From Azolla caroliniana (taxonomy: Eukaryota; Polypodiophyta), in the NCBI GenBank assembly GCA_043228905.1, contig JBHGNT010000017.1:434001-498000 (forward strand): a stretch of 64,000 nt of DNA, read 5' to 3'. The position numbers were made by a program, and so were the translations under genes. Shown in pieces: positions 1-10,703 of this stretch (position 1 is the first letter of the stretch; each line of letters begins with the position of its first letter). The notes under the pieces were generated by a model that did not search any database, was not told where the DNA came from, and saw nothing but the letters and a program-made list of their open reading frames with translations.

Positions 1-2859
1 GATGGTGCCAGCACACACGAATACCTATGCTTGGAAATACACTCAAAAGAATACATATACCAAGCATGGTCGCCATGATTTTGGTTGCACAATATCTTCT
101 TGTTTCATTCTATGTGCACTCGAACAATCCTCGTGTGAAAAAATAACTATTGTGATGTCTTTACTTGTGGCATTGGGTTTTTTTACTATTATAAACTAGA
201 CAATAATCATTGATAAGTTTGTGCCCCAAAGGTGCTTCACATAACGATAGGTGGAAATTTTCTAGACGATATTTCCCATGACAAATAAAAAAAGAATGAA
301 GGATTGCAATATATATTGGACGAAACTTACAAGTCTGCCTAGGACTCCCATAATGTATGTTCAACGAGGTTAGCATCTATATGCTAGATTAAGAAAAAGA
401 AATTACAAGCATAAGCTCGAGGGTTTCAATTATCATAAGAGATGTCCTATTTTTTCTACACTATCAAACATTACCTATAGATGAGCTACCGCAAGTTGAG
501 CTAGGAACTCAATCCAACTGAGGTGGTGGTCTCTCGTCAAATTTATCCCTTCATGGTGAGTCAAGTTAATGTGGACACACAACAACTTACCAGCTATAAA
601 CGTTGTTAATCTTAACCCTCAAGCAAGCAAACCCTCGAAAATTCATTCAACTAAGACCAATGAAGATAGACCATCTATCAATCGCACACTAAAACAATCT
701 CCTAAGAATTGGTCACCCATGAATTAGAGCCATGTTTGACCATCCCCCCTCTTCAAAAGCATCCAAAAAGCCCTTAGCTAGCTAGTTATCTAGTTCAAGA
801 CTTAAATAAAGTATGGTTGACTAAAACCTATATGTAGTAGAGTTTTTAAACAGCCATTCATGAAGGCTCATAGATCTACATAATTCAATAATTTAATCCC
901 AGATGTATTGTGTGTCAATTTCCTCTATAAAACATAAAGGGTTCACTTTTGTAAATTTTATATATTTCCCAATATACCCCTCCCTATCGAGAAATCGACC
1001 TGGTCGCTCTCTTCCTGCTCTGCTCATGGCCAGAACCTATCTTCAAAAGATCTCCTTACTTACTTACTTACTTACTTACTGCATTCATTCATTTCTGACA
1101 TTCGAAGCCCATTCATCATTCGTTCATTGTCAATGAATGATTCTGAATCAATACATACTCTCCCTATCGATGATTTGTCTGTCATTACATACTACTACTA
1201 TACTATCGACAAATTGTTGATACCTACTCTGTAAGGATCTGTCTATATTCGACTATCAATGGCTCTCTCAGACTCTCTACATCCACAGTTCGCCCCTCCA
1301 TACCTCCAGTACTCACTCTCACCATGGAGCGCTCAGTTCTCAAACCCATCTATTCGTTCTTTCTCCATAAAAGGGTTACAGAGGATCTTTCATTACCTCC
1401 ATTAAGCATCCAATGTGTCCACCTAAGCATGGACGGGGGGGTAAGGTTAAGAGCTCAACTTTGTAAAAAGATGTATAAAAGCTTCTTCTTCTCCTTCATT
1501 TTCAAGATTTAGACAAGAGCATTGTCTCTCCTAATCTTTCCATTCATGAGATCATGCTGGTGCTTAAGTATCTCATCTTAAACGATCAAGCTTGATTGTG
1601 TAACCATGGCGTATGAATTAATTTAAGGCATTGATTAACTTCTTGAATTTCTATGTGTCTCATTAAGTTCAATTATGTATTTGAAGTTTTAAGTGTAACT
1701 AATTATATGTCATCTTCTTAATTAAGTTTAAGTCGTTAAGAGAGGAGGGAAGGAGGTTGTCTAGGTACTTAGCATGACCTTTAGTATCTTATAAGCTGAA
1801 TGACTTAGGGTTCAGGGAGATAGAACCCCGGTCCCCGACCATGAGAAAGACATGTGCTTGATGTAACATACCTAGAAGTGACTCAAGAAGACACCTTGTC
1901 CCATAGCCTGACCATGTTCCACATGCTCTTATCTTAGCCACTGTCACGAACATCTTGAAGTAGAAGCCTAACTGACTAGGTCCCAATGCGAAAGAAAAGT
2001 GCACATGAGGATAGTTAACCCAACCCTAGCTAGGTTCTAGACCATAACAGTTATCTTGACTTGTCCATCCACCTGAATTGATGGGTGAAATTTTGGCCAA
2101 ATAACCCCAGAGGATTATGAATTTCCTAAATCATGACCATAGATTGGCCCATCAATTCTTGTTGATATAGTTATGGTCTACCTAAACATAGACCCAAGAC
2201 TAGCTAGATACATGCTCAGTATATAGAAATGGATGGAATGCCTTCTTTCAGGCTCAGAACTCTTTCTTAATCACTGAATATATGTATTCATAACCAGGGT
2301 GTGACACAATATTATTTAAAATTTTCTTTGTATCAAATCTCTTCAAATGGTTCTATATGTTATTGGAGAGACAGACGGCACACATATTTTGTAAAGTAAA
2401 ATATGTTTGTTGTCTTTACCGAAAGACTTTGCAGCTTCCAAGGGCCATCCCACTACTCAACAAAAAGCTGTTTCTAGGGATTGCTCTTAGAATGAAGACT
2501 TCTGTCTTATGATTTATGTTTCTTTAATGGTACAATAGTAATAGTTTAAATATGGAAGTTTTGGATTGTTCTTCTTCTTCATTTGTAATGACTTCATACT
2601 CCACTTTATTCTCTTCAAAAGATACCTACAGCTTCACCTTTTTGGCCTTTTGCTGCTTTATTGTGCTTGATGTGGCCCAATATTTCTTTCCACGGTTTCC
2701 TTTGAGCACCTTGTTTCTTTTGGATGTAAAAAGCTAAAGACATTATGGTAGCACGTCTTCTTTTTATCAATGGATATGGATGAAAAGCTTTATTGTGTAG
2801 CAAGTAGGATATTGATCTCCATTTCTCTCTGTCTCTCTGTCGCACACAACACACACTTG
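1..2859. other. Spacer upstream of the oxidase gene
   Basis: I see no gene in this stretch. Short open frames exist but have no recognisable domain and no credible exon structure. A (CTTA)n microsatellite lies at about 1053-1080. The last 45 bases before the gene (about 2815-2859) are rich in CT and CA dinucleotides, typical of a plant 5' leader. Confidence 0.6.
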
Positions 2860-4530
2860 ATGGGCACATTAAGCTCTGCCTTGCCACTGTTGTTCATAGC
2901 CATATTTGTTCATGGTAATCATCATGTGGTCCTCCCATGGGCTGTGGTAGCTCAAGTACTCCCGGGGACATGGGAAACACTAGTGAAGAATGCCGGGATC
3001 GCATCTATGCACTCGGCTGTGACTCGATTCGGCACCGTAGTTCTCCTTGACCGGACCAACATCGGCGCCTCACAGATCTTGCTGCCGGACGGGAAATGCC
3101 GCGACGAGCCGCGCGAAAATGTGCTAAAACATGACTGCACCGCCCACTCTGTGCTATTCGATCCGGTATCCGCGACCGTCCGCCCGCTCACCGTGCTTAC
3201 AGACACGTGGTGCTCCTCCGGCCAGTTCCTGCCGGACGGGACACTGCTACAGACGGGGGGCGATTTCGAGGGCACCCGGAAGATCAGAACGTTTAGCCCG
3301 TGTTCAACCCAAGAAGGAATTGCATGTGATTGGCGCGAGCTCCAGGACGTGGAATTGGCCGTGGGCCGATGGTACGCGACCAATCAGCTGCTTCCAGATG
3401 GCAGAGTGATAGTGGTGGGGGGAAGGGGGCAATTCACAGCCGAATTTGTGCCGGCAGCATCTGTGTCGCCGGTGGAGCTCCCATTCCTCCGACAAGCTCA
3501 AGATGCACAAACCGATACACTGTATCCTTTTGTCCACTTGCTACCGGATGGGAACCTCTTCATTTTTGCCAACACGCGGGCCGTCCTGTACGACTACATG
3601 GCGGGGGCCGTGGTGAGAGAATATCCTCCCTTGGACGGGAACCCAAGGAACTATCCTTCGGGCGGATCATCGGTAATGCTGGCGCTGTCGGCCGCGGAGG
3701 AGGACGATGGTTTCACACGTGCGGAAATCTTAGTCTGCGGGGGCGCGATCTTCGGGGCTTTCCTGCAAGAGAACGCGGGGCTTCCGGCCGGAGACACGTG
3801 CGGACGAATCACGGCCACTGATCCCGAGCCAGAATGGGCGATCGAAATGATGCCTTCCCCAAGAGTGATGGGAGACATGATCCTTCTTCCAACCGGTGAT
3901 GTTCTTCTCATCAATGGGGCCCAGGCGGGGTGTCAAGGCTTCAACCTCGCCACAATCCCGTGCCTTAATCCCGTGCGTTATCGACCCGATATGCCATCTG
4001 GACTCAGGTTTATGCCACTTACACCCGCAGTGACCCCACGAATGTACCATTCAACGGCTAACCTTCTTCCGGACGGTCGGGTTCTCGTGGCTGGATCGAA
4101 TCCACACCACTTCTACAACTTTACTGGTGACTTCCCAACGGAGTTGAGTCTCGACGCATTCTCGCCCGAGTATTTAAGCCCGGGGTTAGCAAATCTCCGC
4201 CCAACGATCTTGTCCGCACCCAATGAGGTTGCATATGGTGAAGTTTTCGAGGTGAGTTTTAGTGTCGAGCTTCCGGTGACTGGGATCGTGGAATTTAATC
4301 TAGTTAGTGCACCGTTCTCAACACATTCATTTTCGCAAGGGCAAAGGGTCTTGAAGTTAAGTGTGGGTTCGGCACAAGCTGATGAGCTAGGAGGGGTTAC
4401 TTATAGGAGTATGGGGACCGCACCGCCTTCTCCATTGGTGGCACCACCCGCGTTTTACATGCTTTTTCTCGTTAACCAAGGCATCCCTAGTGTAGCCACT
4501 TGGGTTCGCCTCAGGTCCTCCCCTCCTTGA
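2860..4530 (+). CDS. Glyoxal/galactose-oxidase-like secreted copper-radical oxidase
   Basis: Intronless gene for about 556 aa. I chose the ATG at 2860 because it gives a clean signal peptide (MGTLSSALPLLFIAIFVHG); an in-frame ATG at 2770 would add 30 residues of doubtful worth. The protein is a kelch-type beta-propeller with repeated LLPDG and VVGG strands, followed by a C-terminal Ig-like domain. Residues matching the copper-radical site of galactose oxidase are all present: Cys118 in WCSSG and Tyr172 in RWYA (the cross-linked pair), Tyr396-His397 in MYHS and His489 in THSF. Plant members are apoplastic and oxidise aldehydes or alcohols with release of H2O2, and some act in pollen or cell-wall biology. 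The substrate cannot be told from sequence. The gene is noticeably GC-richer than its surroundings, as is common for intronless plant genes. It looks intact. Confidence 0.93.
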   Translation: MGTLSSALPLLFIAIFVHGNHHVVLPWAVVAQVLPGTWETLVKNAGIASMHSAVTRFGTVVLLDRTNIGASQILLPDGKCRDEPRENVLKHDCTAHSVLFDPVSATVRPLTVLTDTWCSSGQFLPDGTLLQTGGDFEGTRKIRTFSPCSTQEGIACDWRELQDVELAVGRWYATNQLLPDGRVIVVGGRGQFTAEFVPAASVSPVELPFLRQAQDAQTDTLYPFVHLLPDGNLFIFANTRAVLYDYMAGAVVREYPPLDGNPRNYPSGGSSVMLALSAAEEDDGFTRAEILVCGGAIFGAFLQENAGLPAGDTCGRITATDPEPEWAIEMMPSPRVMGDMILLPTGDVLLINGAQAGCQGFNLATIPCLNPVRYRPDMPSGLRFMPLTPAVTPRMYHSTANLLPDGRVLVAGSNPHHFYNFTGDFPTELSLDAFSPEYLSPGLANLRPTILSAPNEVAYGEVFEVSFSVELPVTGIVEFNLVSAPFSTHSFSQGQRVLKLSVGSAQADELGGVTYRSMGTAPPSPLVAPPAFYMLFLVNQGIPSVATWVRLRSSPP

Positions 4531-6706
4531 CAAGTAAACCAAACTAAACCAAATTAAAACAAAGTGGAGAGAAACTTATTCTTATTCTTTATTTACATGT
4601 TGAATCCCAATGGTATACCAAAACTTTCACCATTCATTTCTTAGCCCTTGTGGACAATCAGACACTCAATCCACTATGCCAGAATTTCTCTTTTAACCTC
4701 GTGTTTTTTTATCTTAAAACCGAGTTTATGAACACTAGTAGATTGATGATCATGTCTTTCTCCTTCCTAAAATAGGTTCCGTCACATTTGATCAAGACAA
4801 TGCTAGTCTACAAATTTCAATAAATGTGTTAAATCTTAGCTTGGATCGCAAAAGGAAGTTCTGATTGCCAAAAGCAACCAACGTTAGTGTGTTTTGATCA
4901 TTATCATCTCAAGCAAAACAAGCTTCACGAGTGGTAAGTCCATTTTAATATAAACATTATTGGAAATCCCTTTGTTTTGGCTTCCAAGTTTGTTACACTT
5001 TGTAGGTTTTTCTCAAGAACGGGGGAGATTTGATAATTAGAGAACATTCGTACATGGACATTTCAAGAGTAACATTGTGTAGAATCATGGCCCCTTTCAA
5101 AATCTTTTAAATGTGATGGATATTGTAGCACATGTCGTCTTTTTCAATAAGTATTAAAAGAGAGTAAAATGATAAATAACTTCTAACTGAAGGCATTTGA
5201 AGTTGCATGGTTAACATGTCAAGAGTTGTAAAATAAACCCCATACAAAGGTGTTGTACGATCCTAATTGATTAGTCATGCAATCAACGGGGTTACAATAA
5301 TTAAACGATAATTAGGAAAAGGAGAACACAAATATAGTTCTTTGGTCAACTAAATATATCCCTATGTGGCGAGATCAATAGTGGCAACAGGAGAGCTTAG
5401 CACGCACTACATACAAGGAGAGAATAAAAATGAATCACAAAATATGCCATAAGCCTATTTATAACCATTACCACTAGGTGCATGTCAAAATCATAGTGTT
5501 TCGTTTGTAACAAGCCAAATAGACCTCCACATGGCTAATGAACCATCTACGTGTATAAATATATGTATGCTCACAACATTCACACACAATATACAATTAA
5601 CAAGTAAACTTGTCTTGGTTTGGATGTAATCTTGGGGTCAAATTGTGTTAATAACAAACTTGTACATGATATGGTAGGTTTGGAGATTATGATGTTGATG
5701 GGCCTACAAACTAACAAATATACTCACCCATTCTAGTTGAAGAGTATTGGGGTAAAGGTAAAGAACAATTTTACACATAGGATGTAAGGGGCCAGTCTTC
5801 AATGTCCACATCGGAACTTGGGAGGTTAGGAAAAATTGTCCCTTTGGTTAAACGTTTAGGCATGATGCTAATGACATTGTAAAGATTGACACATATGGGA
5901 TATGGATCAAATTTCAAGGATTTCTCCCCATTTTTAGTATAATATGTTATGCATCATTTGCGAATATTGAAATATTGAGTTTCTTAAAAAATCACACTTG
6001 GTTTAGAATAAAATACATTGTTGAAGCGTCCCCAACTTGACTCTTGGTTCAAAATGCTTGAATGATGTGTTTCATCCCTTTCCCTCGTTCACAACAATTG
6101 AGCGCCCCAAAGAACCAAACCCTATGAAGAATATGAAGATATTAGATTGATAAGGGATGAAACATGCACACATTTCAATGGATGCATGTAGTTCTCGGAT
6201 CATTCGAATTAAAAGCAACCCAACTACGTACACAATTTCTTGAGGACCTCAATTCAATTTGTTTTGATTGCATGCCAACTAAGATAAGGCACAAAATGCT
6301 TCATCGAACAACTTACAAACATGAGGTGCTCCCTCAAAGAAAAATATATAAACACCACAAAGGAAAGGAAACAAGGAGAGATGTAGAATATGCCAAAGGC
6401 ATGGTAATTTGGTTTTGAGTATTGTGAGATCTCTAGCACTAGCATTAAAGCCAAAGTCTATGTCATATTGTAAGGAATAAGAGACTATTGTAGTGGATGA
6501 GTGTTTATATAATACCTTATTGTAAATGGAAGAGCTTCTCATTTGGTGATATATATATATATTTATTATTATTATTTATTTTTAAAGAAAGATGCACCTT
6601 AGTATATTACTTGAAAACTCTACATAGAAAAAAAATAAAAGGAGACATTTCATCTCACTTCTTATTGTAAGTTGTTTTTATCGTTGAGACAACACTACTT
6701 TTGTTC
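4531..6706. other. Spacer between oxidase gene and copia element
   Basis: AT-rich DNA with no supportable gene. It contains an AT/ATT microsatellite at about 6548-6585. Nothing else stands out. Confidence 0.6.
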
Positions 6707-6711
6707 AATAT

Positions 6712-7100
6712 TGTAATGAATCAAGAGATGGATTCTTGTGAAGCGGAAGCGATATGAGCTATGTGTGTGTATGAGAGAGAGAGAGAGAGAGAGAGAGAGT
6801 GAGAGAGACAAGGAATACGCAAGGTAAAAGTATATTGACAAAGGAGAAAGACTCAACATTATACAAGGTGGGAGGAGGGTGCTTTATGTAGTCACCCTCT
6901 CTCTTCATTAACTACAAGACTCATGGAGCATGGGGAATGTGAAAGCTCATAAGTTATGTGTCATAGAATATGATTCTATGACTCATACTAAATGCTAGAA
7001 TACAAAGTGGTGACATAATGGTGACTCTTGACCGTTGGAGTGTCTCTTCACTCTCAAGGTGAGTTCACACACTAGACCAAGTTGAGCTTGATTCTCAACA
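6712..7100 (-). repeat. 3' LTR of the copia element (left on plus strand)
   Basis: Matches 11805-12183 almost base for base apart from the length of an internal GA microsatellite (about 6774-6800). It begins TGTAATGAATC and ends GATTCTCAACA, giving TG...CA termini. Confidence 0.95.
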
Positions 7101-7110
7101 CACCCCCTCA
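7101..7110 (-). other. Polypurine tract of the copia element
   Basis: On the minus strand this reads TGAGGGGGTG, immediately upstream of the 3' LTR start TGTTGAGAATC. This is the normal position of the plus-strand primer in LTR elements. Confidence 0.85.
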
Positions 7111-7114
7111 AGCT

Positions 7115-7345
7115 CAAGTCGGTATCTGAAATCCGCTTCAACTCGTGTTTCGGAGTCTGCGTCGACTCACGTCGGCTCGCTTTATGGCGGAATCCGTGCT
7201 CCAGCTTGCGTTGTGCGAAGTTTGTGCTTTGGCTTGCGTGTGTAGTTGCGAAGTCTGTGCTTCGGCTTGCGTCTTTCTTCGCGTCTTTGTGCGGTAGATT
7301 GGCTCTTCGCTGCTTCGTTGCGTGGTTGCGGAATCCATGCGTTAT
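7115..7345 (-). repeat. Degenerate short repeats between PPT and pol end
   Basis: Imperfect repeats of a GAAGTCTGTGCTTCGGCTTGCGT-like word (about 23 bp or more) fill the 3' untranslated part of the element. The open frame across them is an accident of repetition, not a protein. Confidence 0.6.
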
Positions 7346-8638
7346 TGCATAGTGTCTTTAGTGCTCCCCCTCAAGCTTGGCTGGTCAGGGATCGTCAATC
7401 CGAGATCGTTCATGAATTGCCACAGCTTGTCGGCTCCTAAGGCTTTAGTGAAGATGTCGGTCGTTTGAAGATTGGTGCTAATGTGTTGTAGGTCGACATC
7501 GCCAGCCAAAACGCGCTCTCGGATGAAGTGATAGTGCACTTCGATGTGCTTTGTCCGCGCGTGGAACACCGGGTTCCAAGCCAGATAGATACTACTCATG
7601 TTGTCGCAGTAAAGGGAAATCGGATCCTTGATGGGTACGCCCAGATCCTTCAAAATCCTCTTGAGCCATACGGCTTCACACACAGCTACGGCGGCGCCCC
7701 TGTATTCCGCCTCCGTACTCGAAAGAGCGATAGTGGGCTGCTTCTTGCTACTCCAAGATATTGCTCCGCTGCCGAGGGAGAAAACAAATCCGGAGGTTGA
7801 TACTCTATCAGCTTTGTAGCCGGCCCAATCGGCGTCTGTGTACCCCTCGAGTCGTATTGGCATCGCGGTCTTGTAGAGGATGCCGCAATCCATTGTGCCA
7901 CTCACGTAGCATAGAACTCGCTTAGCGCAGTCCAAGTGAGTATCACGCGATGTTTGCATGAATTGGCTAAGGAGACCGACCGGATAACTGAGATCGGGTC
8001 GTGTGATCGTGAGGTAGATGAGACTCCCGATGAGTTGCCGATACTGAGTCGGCTCACACGCTTTGGTGCCGGAGTTCGCATCTAGTTTGAGATTACGATC
8101 GAGCGGGGTTGCCACGGATTTGCACTCAACCATCCCGAACTTGTATAACAAGTTGAGGATGTAGTGCCTTTGAGAGATCATGATTCCGGCCGGAGTCCGA
8201 ATTACCTCGATGCCAAGGAAGTAGTGGAGCTCCTTCATGTCTATCATCGGGTAGATCCAAGTGTGCCTAGAGAAGTCGTCGATGAAGAGCACGTAATATC
8301 GGCATCTGCCGAATGTAGCCGTCTGCGTCGGTCCCCATACGTCGGAATGGACTACGTCAAGTAGACCTTTGCTCACGTTCCGCTCTTTCGGGAATGGGTG
8401 TCGGTGTTGCTTGCCGAATTGGCACGCTTCGCATACACCTTCAATCTCCTTCTCTTTGTATGTCAGGAGTCCAATGACGACTCATTTCGATTTCATTGCT
8501 TTGAGTTTGTTGAGATTGATGTGGCCGATTTGCTTGTGCCATAGGTCTATGTCGGAGTCGGCTTTCGTGTTTTTCTCGAACATGGCAGATTTCATCTCGC
8601 GTTGTCGTGCCTTTCGGCTCCGGATCGTTGCGTGAGTC

Positions 8639-9324
8639 GGGTGGGAACCGCCGAGGTTTTGGACTAGGAGGAAGAAAAATACAAATAAGGCTAGTAAAGA
8701 ATAGGTTTAAAGAGTTATAAGATAAGAATCTTGTGAATCCCACGAGTTTAGTATATTTAGTCAATATTTAGGTAGTAAGAGAGAATTATTTTAGCAAATT
8801 CGTGAATCCCACGAATATTTTAGATTGATTGATCATTATAGAAAAATAATCAACAAAAACTACAATGTGCTCCCCATCCTTATATAGTGATGGGAGAGAC
8901 TAAGCATAGCTACATGCTTTTTTCTAATATGTTCATGCACACTAAATGTGCATGTGATGCTTTTCTAATCCTTGCTTTTATTTGCTAAATATAGTGCTCA
9001 TGCACGCTAGATGTGCATGAGTCACTTTTTAGTTGCTTGCGTTTTTCTATAAAATATTCACGCACTCTAAAAATGCATGATTTACCTTTTAATAAAGGTA
9101 GGCACAAATAAAGGACTTATAGTTATTAAATCTATTTGTAAAACACTAAAGATAAGGTAGCATAATGGTAAAATTGAGGTTAGGCTATGTGGAGGTATAG
9201 GGTTCGATTCTTGCCTTATGCACGTAATAAATATTTTGATATATTATTTATTTATTTATATGTATCTAAAATCGGATATATTATTTTATGGTTTTCACAT
9301 AGTGTGTGGAATACACTACGACAA
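8639..9324. mobile_element. Unclassified ~686-bp insertion inside copia pol
   Basis: This AT-rich block interrupts the GAG-pre-integrase coding segment. It is flanked by an 8-bp direct repeat with one mismatch, cgtgagtc (8631-8638) and cgtgaatc (9325-9332), which fits a target duplication. Inside are three diverged ~65-bp repeats (about 8910-9085). Two carry a short hairpin of the form CATGCACnCTAnATGTGCATG (8934-8954 and 8999-9019). A tRNA-like Pol III promoter lies near 9158-9211. I see no terminal inverted repeats or TG...CA ends, so the class is open. Two elements in sequence is possible. Confidence 0.6.
9150..9225 (+). mobile_element. tRNA-derived SINE head (Pol III A and B boxes)
   Basis: An A-box-like word TAGCATAATGG (9158-9168) and a B-box-like word GGTTCGATTCT (9201-9211) are spaced as in tRNA genes and plant SINEs. 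The surrounding bases do not fold as a convincing tRNA, and an AT-rich stretch follows. A SINE 5' region or decayed tRNA relic is more likely than a working tRNA gene. Confidence 0.55.
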
Positions 9325-9735
9325 CGTGAATCGAGAATGAACATCCAGCCCTCTCTTCTTCCACGTGCGATGAGTCGGCCCTCTTTTTCGATGAAGCAAC
9401 CACCTTGATTAAACTGAACTTGCATCCCTTGCTCTACAATTTGGCCGACGGAGACCAAATTCTTTGTAATGGTCGGTACATGCAAGACATTTTTAATGTA
9501 ATTTTGCTTACCTTCTTTTCCGTACGGAACATTGCCAATGTGACGAATCGGGTGCGTAGTGTCGTCTCTGGTTTCGACATAGTCGGATCGGTCCGGCTCT
9601 TGAAGTTCTCGGAACCATTCTTGATGAGATGTCATATGGTTCGAGGCACCGAAATCGACGAACCATACGTCTTCCGGACCGGAGGCACTAGTTCAGGTAG
9701 CGGCCGAAGTAGAGTTTGCTCTATGTTTCATCATG

Positions 9736-9915
9736 AACATTCCGCCACGGTCGGAGTTGTGCGCATACATTCCGCTACGATCTTCGTAGTCGGAGGTGTG
9801 CCCGTACATTTCGCCACGGTCGGAGTTGTGTGCATACATTCCACCACGATCTTCATAGTCGGAGTTGTGTGCGTACATTCCGCCACGATCTTCGTAGTCG
9901 GAGTTGTGTGCGTAA
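9736..9915 (-). repeat. Tandem YAHNSDYEDRGGM-type repeats at gag C-terminus
   Basis: About five copies of a 33-42-bp unit encode near-identical peptides YAHNSDYEDRGGM, some lacking the DYE triplet. Unit lengths are multiples of three, so the array kept the gag frame. No function is known; the repeat lies after the zinc knuckle. Confidence 0.75.
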
Positions 9916-10579
9916 TTCGTGAGTTGTTGGCTTGTGGAAGCTGATTCACGCATCTTCTTTCGGCACTCTTCTTCGTGGTGGCCGAGCTTTCCGCAAAATC
10001 CGCATTTGGTTGCGTTTTGACGGCTCGGGCCGGAGTGGAAGCTCCCCCTTCTTGCGAAGGTTCCTCGTTGGCCTCCGTTTTGCGGCCGAAATTGGGAGTT
10101 GTTGTCGTAGGTCGGACCTCGTCTGCCTTGTCCTTGGCCGAATCGGCCTCTCGCTTGTCCGCATCCTCTTCCTCCATTAGAGTGCGTGTAGAGCATGTGG
10201 CCTTCCGACTCATTGCTCCTTGTATGCACGTGGTTTTCTTCAACCAATAGCATTGATTGGAGCTCGAAGGAGGGAGATTTCTCCCGTGCTAGAACGGCAG
10301 TTCGCATCGCGCCGAACCATGGTGCGAGGCCGCCGAGGCATATTTGCACCATCTCATCATCATCTATACTTACGCTTATTGAGCCAAGCGAGTCACAAAG
10401 CTCCTTGATCTTTAAGGTGTATGTCGTGATGGACATGTCCCTTTGTTGAATGTTGTTCAACTCTTGGCGGAGTTAAAGCTTCCTCGCGGTCGTGTTGGCG
10501 GCAAAAATCTTTCGTAGATTTTCCCACGCTTCCTTCGGCGTCTTGGCTTCTCGAATGTAACTGAGCATGTGGTCGTGAA

Positions 10580-10623
10580 CACATGTAGCCAAACAATACA
10601 TCACATGTAGCCAAACAATACAT
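10580..10623. repeat. 22-bp perfect tandem duplication in gag
   Basis: Two identical adjacent copies of a 22-bp unit beginning CACATGTAGCC (10580-10601 and 10602-10623). Because 22 is not a multiple of three, the copy shifts the gag frame. Confidence 0.9.
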
Positions 10624-10703
10624 TACCCATGTTGCGTATTCGGGAGCCGCTTTGGCGGGTCGGTCTTCATGCGCTCCTTTGATGTAGCTCCAATAGCCTT
10701 GTT

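Larger units (their letters stand above)
7342..9692 (-). pseudogene. Copia pol remnant: protease, integrase N-terminus, RT tail, RNase H
   Basis: Read from high to low coordinates. The protease region starts near 9656 with an active-site box reading D-F-G-A-S where copia elements have D-S/T-G-A. Next comes the GAG-pre-integrase segment, cut by the foreign insertion 8639-9324. The integrase zinc-binding domain (HKQIGH ... CEACQFGK, about 8390-8570) carries a stop and frame changes. From 8376 a 344-codon open frame starts in the integrase core (DVWGP ... FIDDFSRHTWIY) and jumps directly to the reverse-transcriptase tail (ELHYFLGIEV). It then reads through RNase H (TDADWAG, SSTEAEYRGA, YCDNMS) to a stop at 7342. 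Most of the integrase catalytic core and the RT palm with its YVDD box are absent. Confidence 0.92.

Noticed and set aside
2952-3914. Several long frames on other strands and phases within the oxidase gene
   Set aside because: Shadows of a GC-rich real gene; none shows a domain.
7138-7440. Short frames between the copia 3' LTR and RNase H
   Set aside because: They arise from degenerate repeats in the element's 3' untranslated region.
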